The notes beneath the pieces were generated by a model. It saw only the letters and a list, made by a program, of their open reading frames with translations, was not told the DNA's origin and made no database searches. Both the position numbers and the translations under genes were made by a program. 28,368 nt of DNA from an uncultured Faecalibacterium sp. (GTDB lineage: Bacteria; Bacillota; Clostridia; Oscillospirales; Ruminococcaceae), in the NCBI GenBank assembly GCA_934525845.1, contig CAKSZS010000031.1, positions 1 to 28,368 on the forward strand, given 5' to 3'. This document shows positions 14,501 through 21,485 of this stretch, in pieces. Every line of letters starts with the position of its first letter. Within the stretch, counting starts at the first letter, position 1.

Positions 14501-17454
14501 TCCGGCTCCTTGCCGCCGTACCAGTGGCTCACGAAGTTTTCCCGCTCCTGCGCCAGCTTCTTGTGATCCTTCTGCATGACCAGACGCAGAAGGGTGGCCA
14601 GTTCGCCCTGTTCCCCGAAGGCCAGCTTCTGGGCGCGCATCAGGCGTGCAAACTCCCGGTGCGGTGCCACCACATGGCGCTGATAAAGCTGGGCCGCTTC
14701 CTGGGCCACTGCCGTCAGTTTGGCGTCCAGATTCCGCTCCTCCGTCTGCCGGTAATCTGCCAGCAGATCCATGGGCAGGTTCTGGTTGCGGCGGAAGTCC
14801 TGCATCACGTCAAAGGCCGGGCCAAGGCTTTCCATCTCATTGAAGACCGAGATGCCGTCCCGCAGGATCTGCAGGCTGCTCACCACATAATCCAGCTTTT
14901 CCTCCGACTGGAATGCTGCCCGCAGGCAGGAAGCCGCCCGGCAGCAGTCGATGAAGTCTGCATACTGCTCATCGATCTCGCCGCTGGCAGACTGCAGCCC
15001 GGAAAGGCTGTAGTTCAGCTTTTCCATGGGGTTTTCTGCTGCCAGGCTGGCCGCATGGTACACCGGCAGGATCTCCGGGTTCAGTTCCGAAGCTGCCTTC
15101 AGGGTGGTCAGCAGGATGGCCAGCCGGTTGGGGCCGTCGGCGTGCAGCGCGTAGTCCACCACTGCTTTTTTGGAGGTGTCCAGCGCCTTCCAGCCATCGG
15201 CGTCCCGGTACGGCTCAGCCGTCAGCTGTTCCTCTCCGGCTTCCTCTTCTTCCGGCTCTTTTTCCGGTTCCGGGGCAGGTTCTTCCGGCTCAGCCGGGGT
15301 CTCCCCGGCCGGCTCTTCCACGGCCTGCTCCTCCAGCTCTGCCGGTTCGGCCGTTTCCTCCACAGGATCCTGTTCTGCCTTGCCGTCCCGCTTCTCGGAC
15401 AGCTCCTTGCGCAGCTCCAGCACCGTTTTCAGGAAGCCGTTTTCCGTGGTGCTGTTGTTCTGCAGGGTCTGGATGTGCTTTGCCGCGGCATCGTACAGGC
15501 CCAGTGCGATCTCTGCCCGCGCCATATACGCCGGCAGGCCGGTCTTGGCGTAGCTGCTGATGTTGATCTTATCGGCCAGCTCCGGATTCTCCCGGTAGAT
15601 CTTCAGGTATTCGGTGCCGCGCTTGAGCACCCGCTTGAGCAGGTCGGTGTTGCCGGAAGCATTGTACTCGTCCATGCAGATGCGGATGTACATACTCAGG
15701 GAATTGACCCGCTGTTTGGCCTTGATGTTGTGATGATCCAGGCTGTATTCCAGCCGGTCGATGGCGTTGTCCACATCGTTCAGGCTGCGGTACATCTGGA
15801 TCAGGCTGTCGTAGTGTGCATCGTCCTCAATGATCTTGCTCTGGTTGTCCAGATAGAGCTGCTTGGCCCACTCCAGCGCACCCGGCTCCCGGTCCTTGCA
15901 GGCCACGGCACGGCGCAGAGCCACGTCCAGCGCACTGCCGGCATCGGCCGTTTTCATGAGCAGGGCAATGTAGGGCTTCATCTCCTCCAGCGTGGCGTTT
16001 TCCGTGTTCATGGTGTTCAGCTTTTTCAGGGGGGATGTCTGGCTGGGCTGCAGGTCGATGGCCTGGGCGCCCCGGAGGCAGAAGCTGACCATAACGCTGG
16101 TCTTTGCCAATTCATCGGAAGAGAGATGGGTCAGCTGTGCCGACAGCTCCCGGCTGGTCACATCGTCAAAGGAGAAGCTGTAATCGACCTCTTTGCCGTC
16201 CTGCACCGCACCTACAACGCCGCGGCTCCGGATCCAGTCCACCTGGATCACTGCGCCGTCCATCCGGACGAGCGGTTTGGGCGCCGGCTGGGGCTGCACG
16301 GCAGGCTGCACCGCAGGCGGAACGGGCTGCTGCTTTTCCGCTGCCCGCGGAAGGATCCTCTGCCCGGCAAACCCGGCCTGCAGCACCTGCAGGCGGCTCT
16401 CCGGATCCGCGTTCTCGTCCAGCGGGATGTTCTTCTGTGCCGCCAGATGGCGGAACAGCGTATCGCGATAGCGGCCGGAACCGTTGACCACGGTCTTGTC
16501 CAGCCGATCCAGACAATTTGCGTTGTTCAGCCGGAGGCAGCCATCGTCGATGACCGTATACAGCGCATCGATCTCCGAACAGAGCGGGTCGCTCTCCAGC
16601 GCACGCACTGCCTGCTCCACGGCCTCCTCATAGTTTTCTTCCTTATAATAAAGGATCGCGGCTTCCGGGGTGTGGTTGCACAGTGCCATCAGCTCACTGC
16701 TTCTGGGCAGTTTGGCCCGCACGCCCATTGCGCCGCAGAGATAGTTCAGTTCCGGGTCGAAGGTACGCCCCGTCTGCTGGATGGTCTGCCGCAGCTGTGC
16801 CGCAGCCATCCGCGCCTTGGCCGGATTGCTGTTCTTAATGTTGTAGGCAAAGCTGCTGTAGCCGGCCTGTGCCAGGTTTTTCTTATCTGCCGGCAGGTCA
16901 TCGAACAGAATCTTCAGCTCTGCATCCGAGAGCTGCGGTACCATGAGGTCTTCCTGCCAGTAGAACGGCGTGAACGGTTCCGGGACTGCAGCCGTCACCG
17001 GCTTTCCGGCAGGCTGCACGCCGCCCGGAACCGGGTTCACCGGCGTCACCGGTACGGTGCTTCCCACCTCCACCGAACGGATCTCCTTGTAATCCACGAC
17101 CAGATCAAACCCTGCGCCCTCAATGTCCAACGATTCGCCATTGTTGTCCGCCACGGTTCCGGTCAGCATCTCGCCCGTTGTCTTCACGATGCTGACCGTC
17201 GTTCCCGTCTGCAGGGCTTTCAGTTTTTGCTGCAGCGGATCGGTCAGTGCGAACAGCGTAAATCCGGCCACTTCCCCGCCGTCCGGCATATAGTCCACGA
17301 CCTGCTCAAATCCATCTCCGGTGATCTCAATGGATTGTTCATCCTTTTCGGTGACGATGCCCTTGTAAGTTGCGCCGTCCGTTGTCTGCAGTTCAATGCT
17401 CTGTCCGACTTGAACTGCTTTCAGCTTCTTCAGTTTCATTGCAGAAAGTGCCAT
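11572..17454 (-). CDS. Giant multidomain P-loop ATPase (STAND/AAA-like) with N-terminal barrels and helical repeats
   Basis: A 1960-residue cytosolic protein of unknown function. Visible layout: two similar ~46-residue barrel-like repeats (7-52 and 72-117, each starting KLKA and ending VVDY); TPR-like helices (about 160-345, including YYKEENYEEAVEQAVRALES); a Pro/Gln linker (about 370-392); a third beta-rich segment resembling a cold-shock barrel (about 393-470); more helices; an acidic Glu/Pro tract (694-749); a long helical region (755-1430); and an alpha/beta segment (1440-1530). A P-loop NTPase follows, with Walker A GGRQLGKS (K1601), Walker B VMLDEADD (D1688, E1689), a sensor-like KFVLAGL (about 1719) and FPGLIQLY (from F1791). 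A winged helix ends the protein (about 1856-1945). The ATG at 17454 follows AAGGAGGACTTACAAA; the longer frame to 17655 overlaps the promoter. It is followed by, and overlaps, the HEPN-like gene. Confidence 0.75.
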   Translation of the reverse strand: MALSAMKLKKLKAVQVGQSIELQTTDGATYKGIVTEKDEQSIEITGDGFEQVVDYMPDGGEVAGFTLFALTDPLQQKLKALQTGTTVSIVKTTGEMLTGTVADNNGESLDIEGAGFDLVVDYKEIRSVEVGSTVPVTPVNPVPGGVQPAGKPVTAAVPEPFTPFYWQEDLMVPQLSDAELKILFDDLPADKKNLAQAGYSSFAYNIKNSNPAKARMAAAQLRQTIQQTGRTFDPELNYLCGAMGVRAKLPRSSELMALCNHTPEAAILYYKEENYEEAVEQAVRALESDPLCSEIDALYTVIDDGCLRLNNANCLDRLDKTVVNGSGRYRDTLFRHLAAQKNIPLDENADPESRLQVLQAGFAGQRILPRAAEKQQPVPPAVQPAVQPQPAPKPLVRMDGAVIQVDWIRSRGVVGAVQDGKEVDYSFSFDDVTSRELSAQLTHLSSDELAKTSVMVSFCLRGAQAIDLQPSQTSPLKKLNTMNTENATLEEMKPYIALLMKTADAGSALDVALRRAVACKDREPGALEWAKQLYLDNQSKIIEDDAHYDSLIQMYRSLNDVDNAIDRLEYSLDHHNIKAKQRVNSLSMYIRICMDEYNASGNTDLLKRVLKRGTEYLKIYRENPELADKINISSYAKTGLPAYMARAEIALGLYDAAAKHIQTLQNNSTTENGFLKTVLELRKELSEKRDGKAEQDPVEETAEPAELEEQAVEEPAGETPAEPEEPAPEPEKEPEEEEAGEEQLTAEPYRDADGWKALDTSKKAVVDYALHADGPNRLAILLTTLKAASELNPEILPVYHAASLAAENPMEKLNYSLSGLQSASGEIDEQYADFIDCCRAASCLRAAFQSEEKLDYVVSSLQILRDGISVFNEMESLGPAFDVMQDFRRNQNLPMDLLADYRQTEERNLDAKLTAVAQEAAQLYQRHVVAPHREFARLMRAQKLAFGEQGELATLLRLVMQKDHKKLAQERENFVSHWYGGKEPEGAPSLTVVDALIQDCWDKAGESLLKQKENDSLQGSRRNNMRSPIKSMVAQIGKWYKITDRSGALNTSDPAARTEYAKQKPILRQKLEAVQAECDKLLALGECGDQKKMGYFLIRFTACSLLERLDGSWTEEKSRFFFADFLRGDWIQLDEDFMPVLEPTFCVLKDFNVLTRIRRHAETVQDTMEEHLQHIYEAGSKKHNFGTADLILQYLEASGQPVPELPAYAEACRQRAAAAARSDLQHFREQYALWMSCGRVAHADPFLAELENTICYWYLEAERTDNYGFFYSLMEQCERHIGECAQQRGTLLEGQLERLIQTSEKNGEPVAQSTIDGILTMIRNQNYTVAEDLMNHINEERKPFTQSEALLYLDQFWSEYKTNYRVNQDSARDLLHGSGRALAQNWIGCTPADENSITRLLAALGWTDFAVHRKTLPNSSTELYHVTQTRKLIGRVTSQHPIAAFGSQMARGGFDVVCLYETYDCDSLLKKFEALDAAAGAKLVLLDGVLSMPERRKLARKIKQNDNLRRTYLVLDRVLLGYLCNHYPIENTDSAPALMNQMLMAVGMPFSSYQPYVTDAANYMPPEMFYGRVSELRRIEESSADQPDSVNLIYGGRQLGKSALLKKAQADVDGTQVESGVKRALRVPIPKLGCAESCRMLAQSLINEKVLDEDCLTEDWNTLTSCIQKRLYVEEPEQRIAYLLVMLDEADDFISDCANYGYAPITALKDVQEKMPDRFKFVLAGLHDVVRFNRAAALGDNSGVPHLGALNIKPFTREESRQLLLEPLSYLGISIASDEQATQIIATTNYFPGLIQLYCQKMVESLRSQDYGRYVESQTPPYKVTDDNIGRVLKDGNFLQEIHKKFEMTLRLDRLYFRIAWLIAYMNYMEPQYEGCYTAQDLVEYARNWGMPKLKDQSGERMRMYLDELQDLNILRSVGKGAYEFASYNFRDQLGSSEALFAKLTREGEEFEDADDDINV

Positions 17455-17572
17455 TTTGTAAGTCCTCCTTGATGTCTGGATTGGTTGTCCCGTCCTGTCT
17501 GCAGCCTGCGGGCTTTTCCCGGTACTGCGCGGCGCATTCGTTCGCTCCCTTCTGCCGCCGGATGGTGGTATC

Positions 17573-17601
17573 AGTATAACAGGCTCTCTCCAAAATGTAA
17601 A
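17573..17601 (-). promoter_or_regulatory. Promoter of the giant ATPase-HEPN operon
   Basis: Minus strand TTTACA (17596-17601), 17-base spacer, TATACT (17573-17578). The leader to the ATG at 17454 is about 112 bases, with no clear hairpin or operator. The remaining gap to the rubrerythrin terminator holds nothing else I can name. Confidence 0.7.
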
Positions 17602-17704
17602 CCAAAGTCCCTGTTTTTTGCTTGATTTGCTATTTTTTTCAGAGAAAACTGACAAAACTGCCAGAATTTCAAAAAAGCTGCTTTTCCGTTTTCCGGCCGG
17701 AACG

Positions 17705-17745
17705 CAAAAAAGCCCGCTGCACAGCGGGAACGCCGTGCAGCGGGC
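17705..17745 (-). terminator. Intrinsic terminator of rubrerythrin
   Basis: Arms GCCCGCTGCAC and GTGCAGCGGGC (17712-17745) with a 12-base loop, followed on the minus strand by TTTTTTGCG. It isolates the giant ATPase operon from rubrerythrin. Confidence 0.88.
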
Positions 17746-17770
17746 AGAAACGATGACTGGGGAGACCCGA

Positions 17771-18322
17771 TCAGACTTCGGTGTTGAAATAGCGCTTCAG
17801 CAGGCCCTCGAAGCCGCGGCCGTGACGCGCCTCGTCCTTGGCCATTTCATGGACGGTGTCGTGGATGGCGTCCAGGTTCAGTGCCTTTGCCTTCTTGGCC
17901 AGGTCCATCTTGCCGGCGCAGGCACCGCACTCGGCCTCGGCGCGCATCATCAGGTTCTTCTTGGTGCTGTCGGTCACGACCTCGCCCAGCAGCTCGGCAA
18001 AGCGGGATGCATGATCGGCTTCCTCATAAGCGTAGCGCTTGTACGCCTCGGCGATCTCGGGGTAGCCCTCACGCTCTGCCACGCGGGCCATGGCCAGGTA
18101 CATACCGACCTCGCTGCACTCGCCCTCAAAGTTGGCGCGCAGACCGTCCACGATCTCCTGGGGCACGCCTTCTGCCTTACCGATGCCGACAACGTGCTCG
18201 GTGACGTAGGTGTTGCCGGTCTTTTCCACAAATGCGGAGGCCGGAGCCTTGCAAACGGGGCACTGAGCCGGGATCTCGCCTTCTGCAATATAACCACAAA
18301 CGGTGCAAACGTACTTCTTCAT
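17771..18322 (-). CDS. Reverse rubrerythrin (rubredoxin domain N-terminal)
   Basis: A 183-residue peroxide-detoxifying iron protein. A rubredoxin-type Fe(Cys)4 site lies at the N-terminus (C6-x2-C9 and C21-x2-C24: CTVCGY, CPVCKA). A ferritin-like diiron domain follows, with EEADH (E101, H104) and DEARH (E164, H167). Classical rubrerythrin has the opposite order; this one matches the clostridial reverse rubrerythrins that act with NADH:rubredoxin reductases as NADH peroxidase and scavenge O2 and H2O2 in anaerobes. The ATG at 18320-18322 has GGAGGT seven bases upstream, and the in-frame ATG at 18337 is embedded in that site. The promoter contains two copies of GAATWATTCCTA, which suggests peroxide- or metal-responsive control. 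Confidence 0.93.
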   Translation of the reverse strand: MKKYVCTVCGYIAEGEIPAQCPVCKAPASAFVEKTGNTYVTEHVVGIGKAEGVPQEIVDGLRANFEGECSEVGMYLAMARVAEREGYPEIAEAYKRYAYEEADHASRFAELLGEVVTDSTKKNLMMRAEAECGACAGKMDLAKKAKALNLDAIHDTVHEMAKDEARHGRGFEGLLKRYFNTEV

Positions 18323-18402
18323 AAGAATGACCTCCATCGTTCTCTTTTATTTCATTTCGGGAATGCTCCGGTGTTGGTACTCACCGCGCTTTCCATGGCT
18401 TT

Positions 18403-18431
18403 ATTATAGCGAATAATTCCTAGTTAGTCAA
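18403..18431 (-). promoter_or_regulatory. Sigma-A promoter of rubrerythrin
   Basis: Minus strand TTGACT (18426-18431), 17-base spacer, perfect TATAAT (18403-18408). One operator-like repeat fills most of the spacer. Confidence 0.85.
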
Positions 18432-18455
18432 GCATAATTTTAAGAATTATTCCTA
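18411..18455. promoter_or_regulatory. Repeated operator-like sites in the rubrerythrin promoter
   Basis: GAATAATTCCTA (18411-18422, between -10 and -35) and GAATTATTCCTA (18444-18455, upstream of -35) are 33 bases apart, about three helical turns. The GAATWATTC core is self-complementary and shares the central AATNATT of the PerR/Fur-family box. Confidence 0.6.
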
Positions 18456-18544
18456 TTTATTGAAATCCAGCAGGGTCACCAAAAACCTTGCGCAAAAATT
18501 AGATGATTTGCCCTGCTGTGTGTCTGCACCGCACGCTGCAAAAC

Positions 18545-18592
18545 AGATGCGCCCTCCCTGCCCCGCAGATCCGGAGCCGGGAGAGCGCATCT
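18545..18592 (-). terminator. Terminator of the uracil permease gene
   Basis: Long stem AGATGCGCTCTCCC / GGGAGGGCGCATCT (one G-T pair) with a 20-base loop, followed on the minus strand by GTTTTGC. Between it and the rubrerythrin promoter lies only an inverted pair CAGCAGGG / CCCTGCTG (18468-18475, 18512-18519) of unknown meaning. Confidence 0.7.
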
Positions 18593-18624
18593 TCCAAACT
18601 GCTTATGTTTTAAAAACGTTCCGA

Positions 18625-19986
18625 TCAGACCTGCAGGTTGCTGCTGGAAGCGGCTTCCGAACCATCGGCTGCATCGAACTCGTAGTCGTTGCCGGGCAGG
18701 ATGGCGTTCAGCAGGATGCCGGCGATGGCAGCGATGGCCAGACCGGACAGGTTGATGTTCACGCCGGCGATGGCAAAGCTGAGGCCGCCCACCGAGTTGA
18801 AGCCCAGCGCGCACACCAGAATGACCGCCGCCACGATCAGGTTGCGGCTGTTGGTGAAGTCCACACGATTCTCGACCACGTTGCGCACACCGATGGCGGA
18901 GATCATGCCGTACAGCACGAAGCTGATGCCGCCGATGATGCCGGTGGGGATGGTGTTGATGACGGCCTCAAACTTGGGGCTGAAGCTCAGGATGATGGCC
19001 AGCACCGCGGCAATGCGGATGACCAGCGGGTCGTAGATCTTGCTCAGGGCCAGCACGCCGGTGTTCTCGCCGTAGGTGGTGTTGGCCGGGCCGCCCAGCA
19101 GGCCGGCCAGCGTGGTGGCCAGACCATCGCCCAGCAGGGTGCGGTTCAGGCCGGGGTCGTTGATGTAGTTGTGGCCGACGGTGGCGCTGATGGCAGCGAT
19201 GTCGCCGACGTGCTCCATCATGGTCGCCAGGGCGATGGGGATGATGGTGAACAGTGCACTGATGAACTCCGGGCTGCCGTCAATGGCGAACAGACCCATG
19301 GCTTCCTTGTGCAGCGGGATGCCGAACCAGGCAGCCTCGCTGATCCGCTGGAAGTCCACTGCACCGGTGACCAGTGCCACCGCATAGGACACCAGCACGC
19401 CGATCAGGATGGGCAGGATCTTGACCATGCCCTTGCCCCAGATGTTGCAGACGATGACCGTGCCCAGTGCCACAAAGGCCAGCAGCCAGTTGGCCTGGCA
19501 GTTGCTGATGGCGGAGGGGGCCAGGATCAGACCGATGGAAATGATGATGGGGCCGGTGACCACCGGCGGGAAGAACTTCATGATGCGGCGGATGCCGAAG
19601 GTGGAGATCAGCAGGCTTGCCACCAGATACACCAGGCCGGAGAACGCGATGGCTGCACAGGCATAGGGCAGCATTTTGGTGTTGGCCACGGTCAGGTTGC
19701 CGTCCGCGTCCGCCAGCATGGGCGCCACGATGGAGAAGCCGCCCAGGTAGGCGAAGGAAGAACCAAGAAAAGCCGGAACCTTTTTCTTGGTGATCAGATG
19801 GAACAGCAGCGTGCCCAGACCTGCACACAGCAGAGTGGTGGAAACGCTCAGACCGGTCAGCAGCGGCACCAGCACCGTTGCGCCGAACATGGCGAACATA
19901 TGCTGCACGCCCAGGATCAGCATCCGTCCGGTGCCCAGCTGCCGGGCATCGTAAATGCCCTTGGAGTAATCGATCTTTTCACTCAT
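18625..19986 (-). CDS. uraA: Uracil permease (NCS2 / UraA family)
   Basis: A 453-residue polytopic transporter of the nucleobase-cation symporter-2 family that imports uracil with protons. The N-terminal GVQHMFAMFGATVLVPLLTG and the following LLFHLITKKKVPAFLGSSFA are signatures of the uracil branch, as is the later GNTTYGEN-like GGPANTTYGENTGVLALSK. About fourteen hydrophobic segments are present. The ATG at 19984-19986 follows GTAGGAGGTACAACAATCCC; the upstream in-frame ATG at 20040 lies inside the leader terminator. A 228-base leader contains a short ORF and an intrinsic terminator, so expression is likely controlled by attenuation, presumably by pyrimidine nucleotide level. Uracil specificity is inferred from family and leader. 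Confidence 0.93.
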   Translation of the reverse strand: MSEKIDYSKGIYDARQLGTGRMLILGVQHMFAMFGATVLVPLLTGLSVSTTLLCAGLGTLLFHLITKKKVPAFLGSSFAYLGGFSIVAPMLADADGNLTVANTKMLPYACAAIAFSGLVYLVASLLISTFGIRRIMKFFPPVVTGPIIISIGLILAPSAISNCQANWLLAFVALGTVIVCNIWGKGMVKILPILIGVLVSYAVALVTGAVDFQRISEAAWFGIPLHKEAMGLFAIDGSPEFISALFTIIPIALATMMEHVGDIAAISATVGHNYINDPGLNRTLLGDGLATTLAGLLGGPANTTYGENTGVLALSKIYDPLVIRIAAVLAIILSFSPKFEAVINTIPTGIIGGISFVLYGMISAIGVRNVVENRVDFTNSRNLIVAAVILVCALGFNSVGGLSFAIAGVNINLSGLAIAAIAGILLNAILPGNDYEFDAADGSEAASSSNLQV

Positions 19987-20018
19987 GGGATTGTTGTACC
20001 TCCTACAGAAAACCGCCC

Positions 20019-20057
20019 AAAAAAAGAGGCATTGCCGCATTCAAACGGCAGTGCCTC
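20019..20057 (-). terminator. Leader terminator (attenuator) upstream of uraA
   Basis: Minus strand stem GAGGCA-C-TGCCG / CGGCA-A-TGCCTC with an 8-base loop, followed by seven Ts, 33 bases before the uraA ATG and downstream of the uraA promoter. Its position inside the transcript of the gene it precedes marks it as an attenuator. Confidence 0.85.
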
Positions 20058-20127
20058 AAAAATTGGGAACAATGATTCCGCCCGGAAAAATGGAAGGGAA
20101 CCGGCGCAGTCGAATGATCGTGTGCAT
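20056..20127 (-). CDS. Putative uraA leader peptide (23 residues)
   Basis: A 23-codon ORF in the uraA leader: ATG at 20125-20127 with GGAGAAAGGGGAGC upstream, ending in a TGA whose last two bases are the first base of the terminator stem and the next (20056-20057). The coding stretch is rich in T runs (codons TTC, TCC, ATT, TTT, GTT, TTT). A ribosome reaching the stop would cover the 5' arm of the terminator and prevent it from forming. This is the geometry of transcription-translation coupled attenuation of E. coli pyrBI, where low UTP slows RNA polymerase at U-runs and lets the ribosome catch up. I infer the mechanism; translation of the ORF is not proven. Confidence 0.55.
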   Translation of the reverse strand: MHTIIRLRRFPSIFPGGIIVPNF

Positions 20128-20220
20128 GATGTCCGCTCCCCTTTCTCCGTGCTGCTTCAACCGCCGGAACCGCTCCGGCCGAACCGCCGGGCAGGTTCCC
20201 CGCCGATGGCTCTTCTATAA

Positions 20221-20249
20221 AGTATACCAGATTCCCATGCCCACCGCAA
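20221..20249 (-). promoter_or_regulatory. Promoter of uraA
   Basis: Minus strand TTGCGG (20244-20249), 17-base spacer ending TGG (extended -10), TATACT (20221-20226). The transcript starts near 20214. Confidence 0.65.
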
Positions 20250-20267
20250 CCTTTTTGCAGGATTTTC

Positions 20268-20296
20268 TTGCAATCCGGCGCAAACCGCACTATAAT
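20268..20296 (+). promoter_or_regulatory. Promoter of the cysteine desulfurase-ttcA operon
   Basis: TTGCAA (20268-20273), 17-base spacer, TATAAT (20291-20296), divergent from the uraA promoter. Confidence 0.75.
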
Positions 20297-20345
20297 ATAA
20301 CCTACTATCGGAATCTGTAAAGCACTTTTTGACTCAGGAGGATTC

Positions 20346-21470
20346 ATGGTTTATCTGGACTATTCTGCCAATACCCCGGCGGACGAGGAGGTCTTGCAGC
20401 GCTTCTGTGACATCGAGCGCCGCTGCCCCGGCAACGCAAATTCCCATCATCAGGCCGGTGCCGCCGCCAAAGCGGTCATCGACGAAGCCACCCAGAGCAT
20501 TGCCCGCTGCCTGCAGGTGCAGCCCGCCGAGATCATTTACACATCCGGTGCCAGCGAGGCCAACAACTTCGCCATCAAGAGCCTTGCCCGGCTGGAACGC
20601 CACCACGGCAAGCACATCATCTCCACCCCGCTGGAGCACTCTTCCGTCAGCGGCAGCCTGACCGCGCTGCAGGAGCAGGGATACGAGATCGACCTGCTGG
20701 ACGTGAAACAGGACGGCACGGTAGACCTGGACCACCTGCGGGAGCTTCTGCGCCCGGACACCATTCTGGTGGCCGTCACCGCGGTGGACAGCGAGCTGGG
20801 CGTGGTACAGCCGGTGACGGAGATTGCTTCTATATTAAAGGAGTTCCCCCACTGCCATCTGCACGTGGATGCTACCCAGGCGGTGGGCAAATGCCCGGTT
20901 TCGTTTGAAGGCATCGACACCATGAGCCTGACCGCCCACAAGTTCTATGGGCTGAACGGCATCGGCGTGCTGGTCAAACGGCGCGGGCTGGCGCTGGAGC
21001 CGCTCATCCACGGCGGCGAGAGCACCACCATCTACCGCAGCGGCACCCCCACCGTGGCACTGGCCGGTTCGCTGGCGCTGGCGCTGGACAAGGCCGTGAC
21101 CGAACTTCCGGCGCGCGCTGCCGCCATCCGGAAGCTAAACGACCGTCTGCGTGCCGAACTTTCCCAGTACCCCAACGTGCGCATCAACAGCCCGGCCAAC
21201 GCCGTGCCGCAGATCCTGAACCTGAGCGTAAAAGACGTGAAGGGCACTGTATTCCAGCGGGAACTGGACGCCCGGGGCGTGTGCGTCTCGGTCAAGTCCG
21301 CCTGCTCATCGGACGGTCTGCCCTCCCGGGCGGTGTTCGCGGTCAGCCGTGACCGCCGCAACGCGCTGTCCTCCTGGCGCATCAGCCTGAGCCACCTTAC
21401 CACCGAGGCCGAGCTGAGCGAATTCCTGCAGGCGTTCGATGCCTGTTATCATACCCTGACCCAATCCTGA
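20346..21470 (+). CDS. Cysteine desulfurase (class V aminotransferase, NifS/IscS type)
   Basis: A 374-residue PLP enzyme that takes sulfur from cysteine as a persulfide. Seen: the N-terminal YLDYSANTPADEEVL, the conserved H98 in PLEHSSV, the PLP lysine K199 in LTAHKFYGLNG, and the persulfide cysteine C320 in SACSSDG. CAGGAGGATTC precedes the ATG. The TtcA-like tRNA thiolase gene starts 15 bases downstream, so the likely job is feeding sulfur to tRNA modification rather than general Fe-S assembly. No IscU-type scaffold is adjacent. Direct transfer to TtcA is an inference from the operon. Confidence 0.92.
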   Translation: MVYLDYSANTPADEEVLQRFCDIERRCPGNANSHHQAGAAAKAVIDEATQSIARCLQVQPAEIIYTSGASEANNFAIKSLARLERHHGKHIISTPLEHSSVSGSLTALQEQGYEIDLLDVKQDGTVDLDHLRELLRPDTILVAVTAVDSELGVVQPVTEIASILKEFPHCHLHVDATQAVGKCPVSFEGIDTMSLTAHKFYGLNGIGVLVKRRGLALEPLIHGGESTTIYRSGTPTVALAGSLALALDKAVTELPARAAAIRKLNDRLRAELSQYPNVRINSPANAVPQILNLSVKDVKGTVFQRELDARGVCVSVKSACSSDGLPSRAVFAVSRDRRNALSSWRISLSHLTTEAELSEFLQAFDACYHTLTQS

Positions 21471-21485
21471 AAAACGAGGTATCCC

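Noticed and set aside
11305..17472. A 2055-codon open frame on the plus strand, antisense to the giant ATPase
   Set aside because: It mirrors the real gene almost exactly, has His/Leu/Gln-rich composition without domains, and no ribosome binding site. The minus strand carries clear Walker motifs and a good start. Such shadows arise from GC-rich codon usage.
18460..20220. 586-codon plus-strand frame antisense to uraA
   Set aside because: Asp/Gln/Gly/His-rich shadow crossing the uraA terminator and leader.
20056..20226. PyrR-binding antiterminator in the uraA leader
   Set aside because: I looked for the PyrR-type conserved hairpin loop and did not find a convincing match; only the ORF plus terminator is visible.
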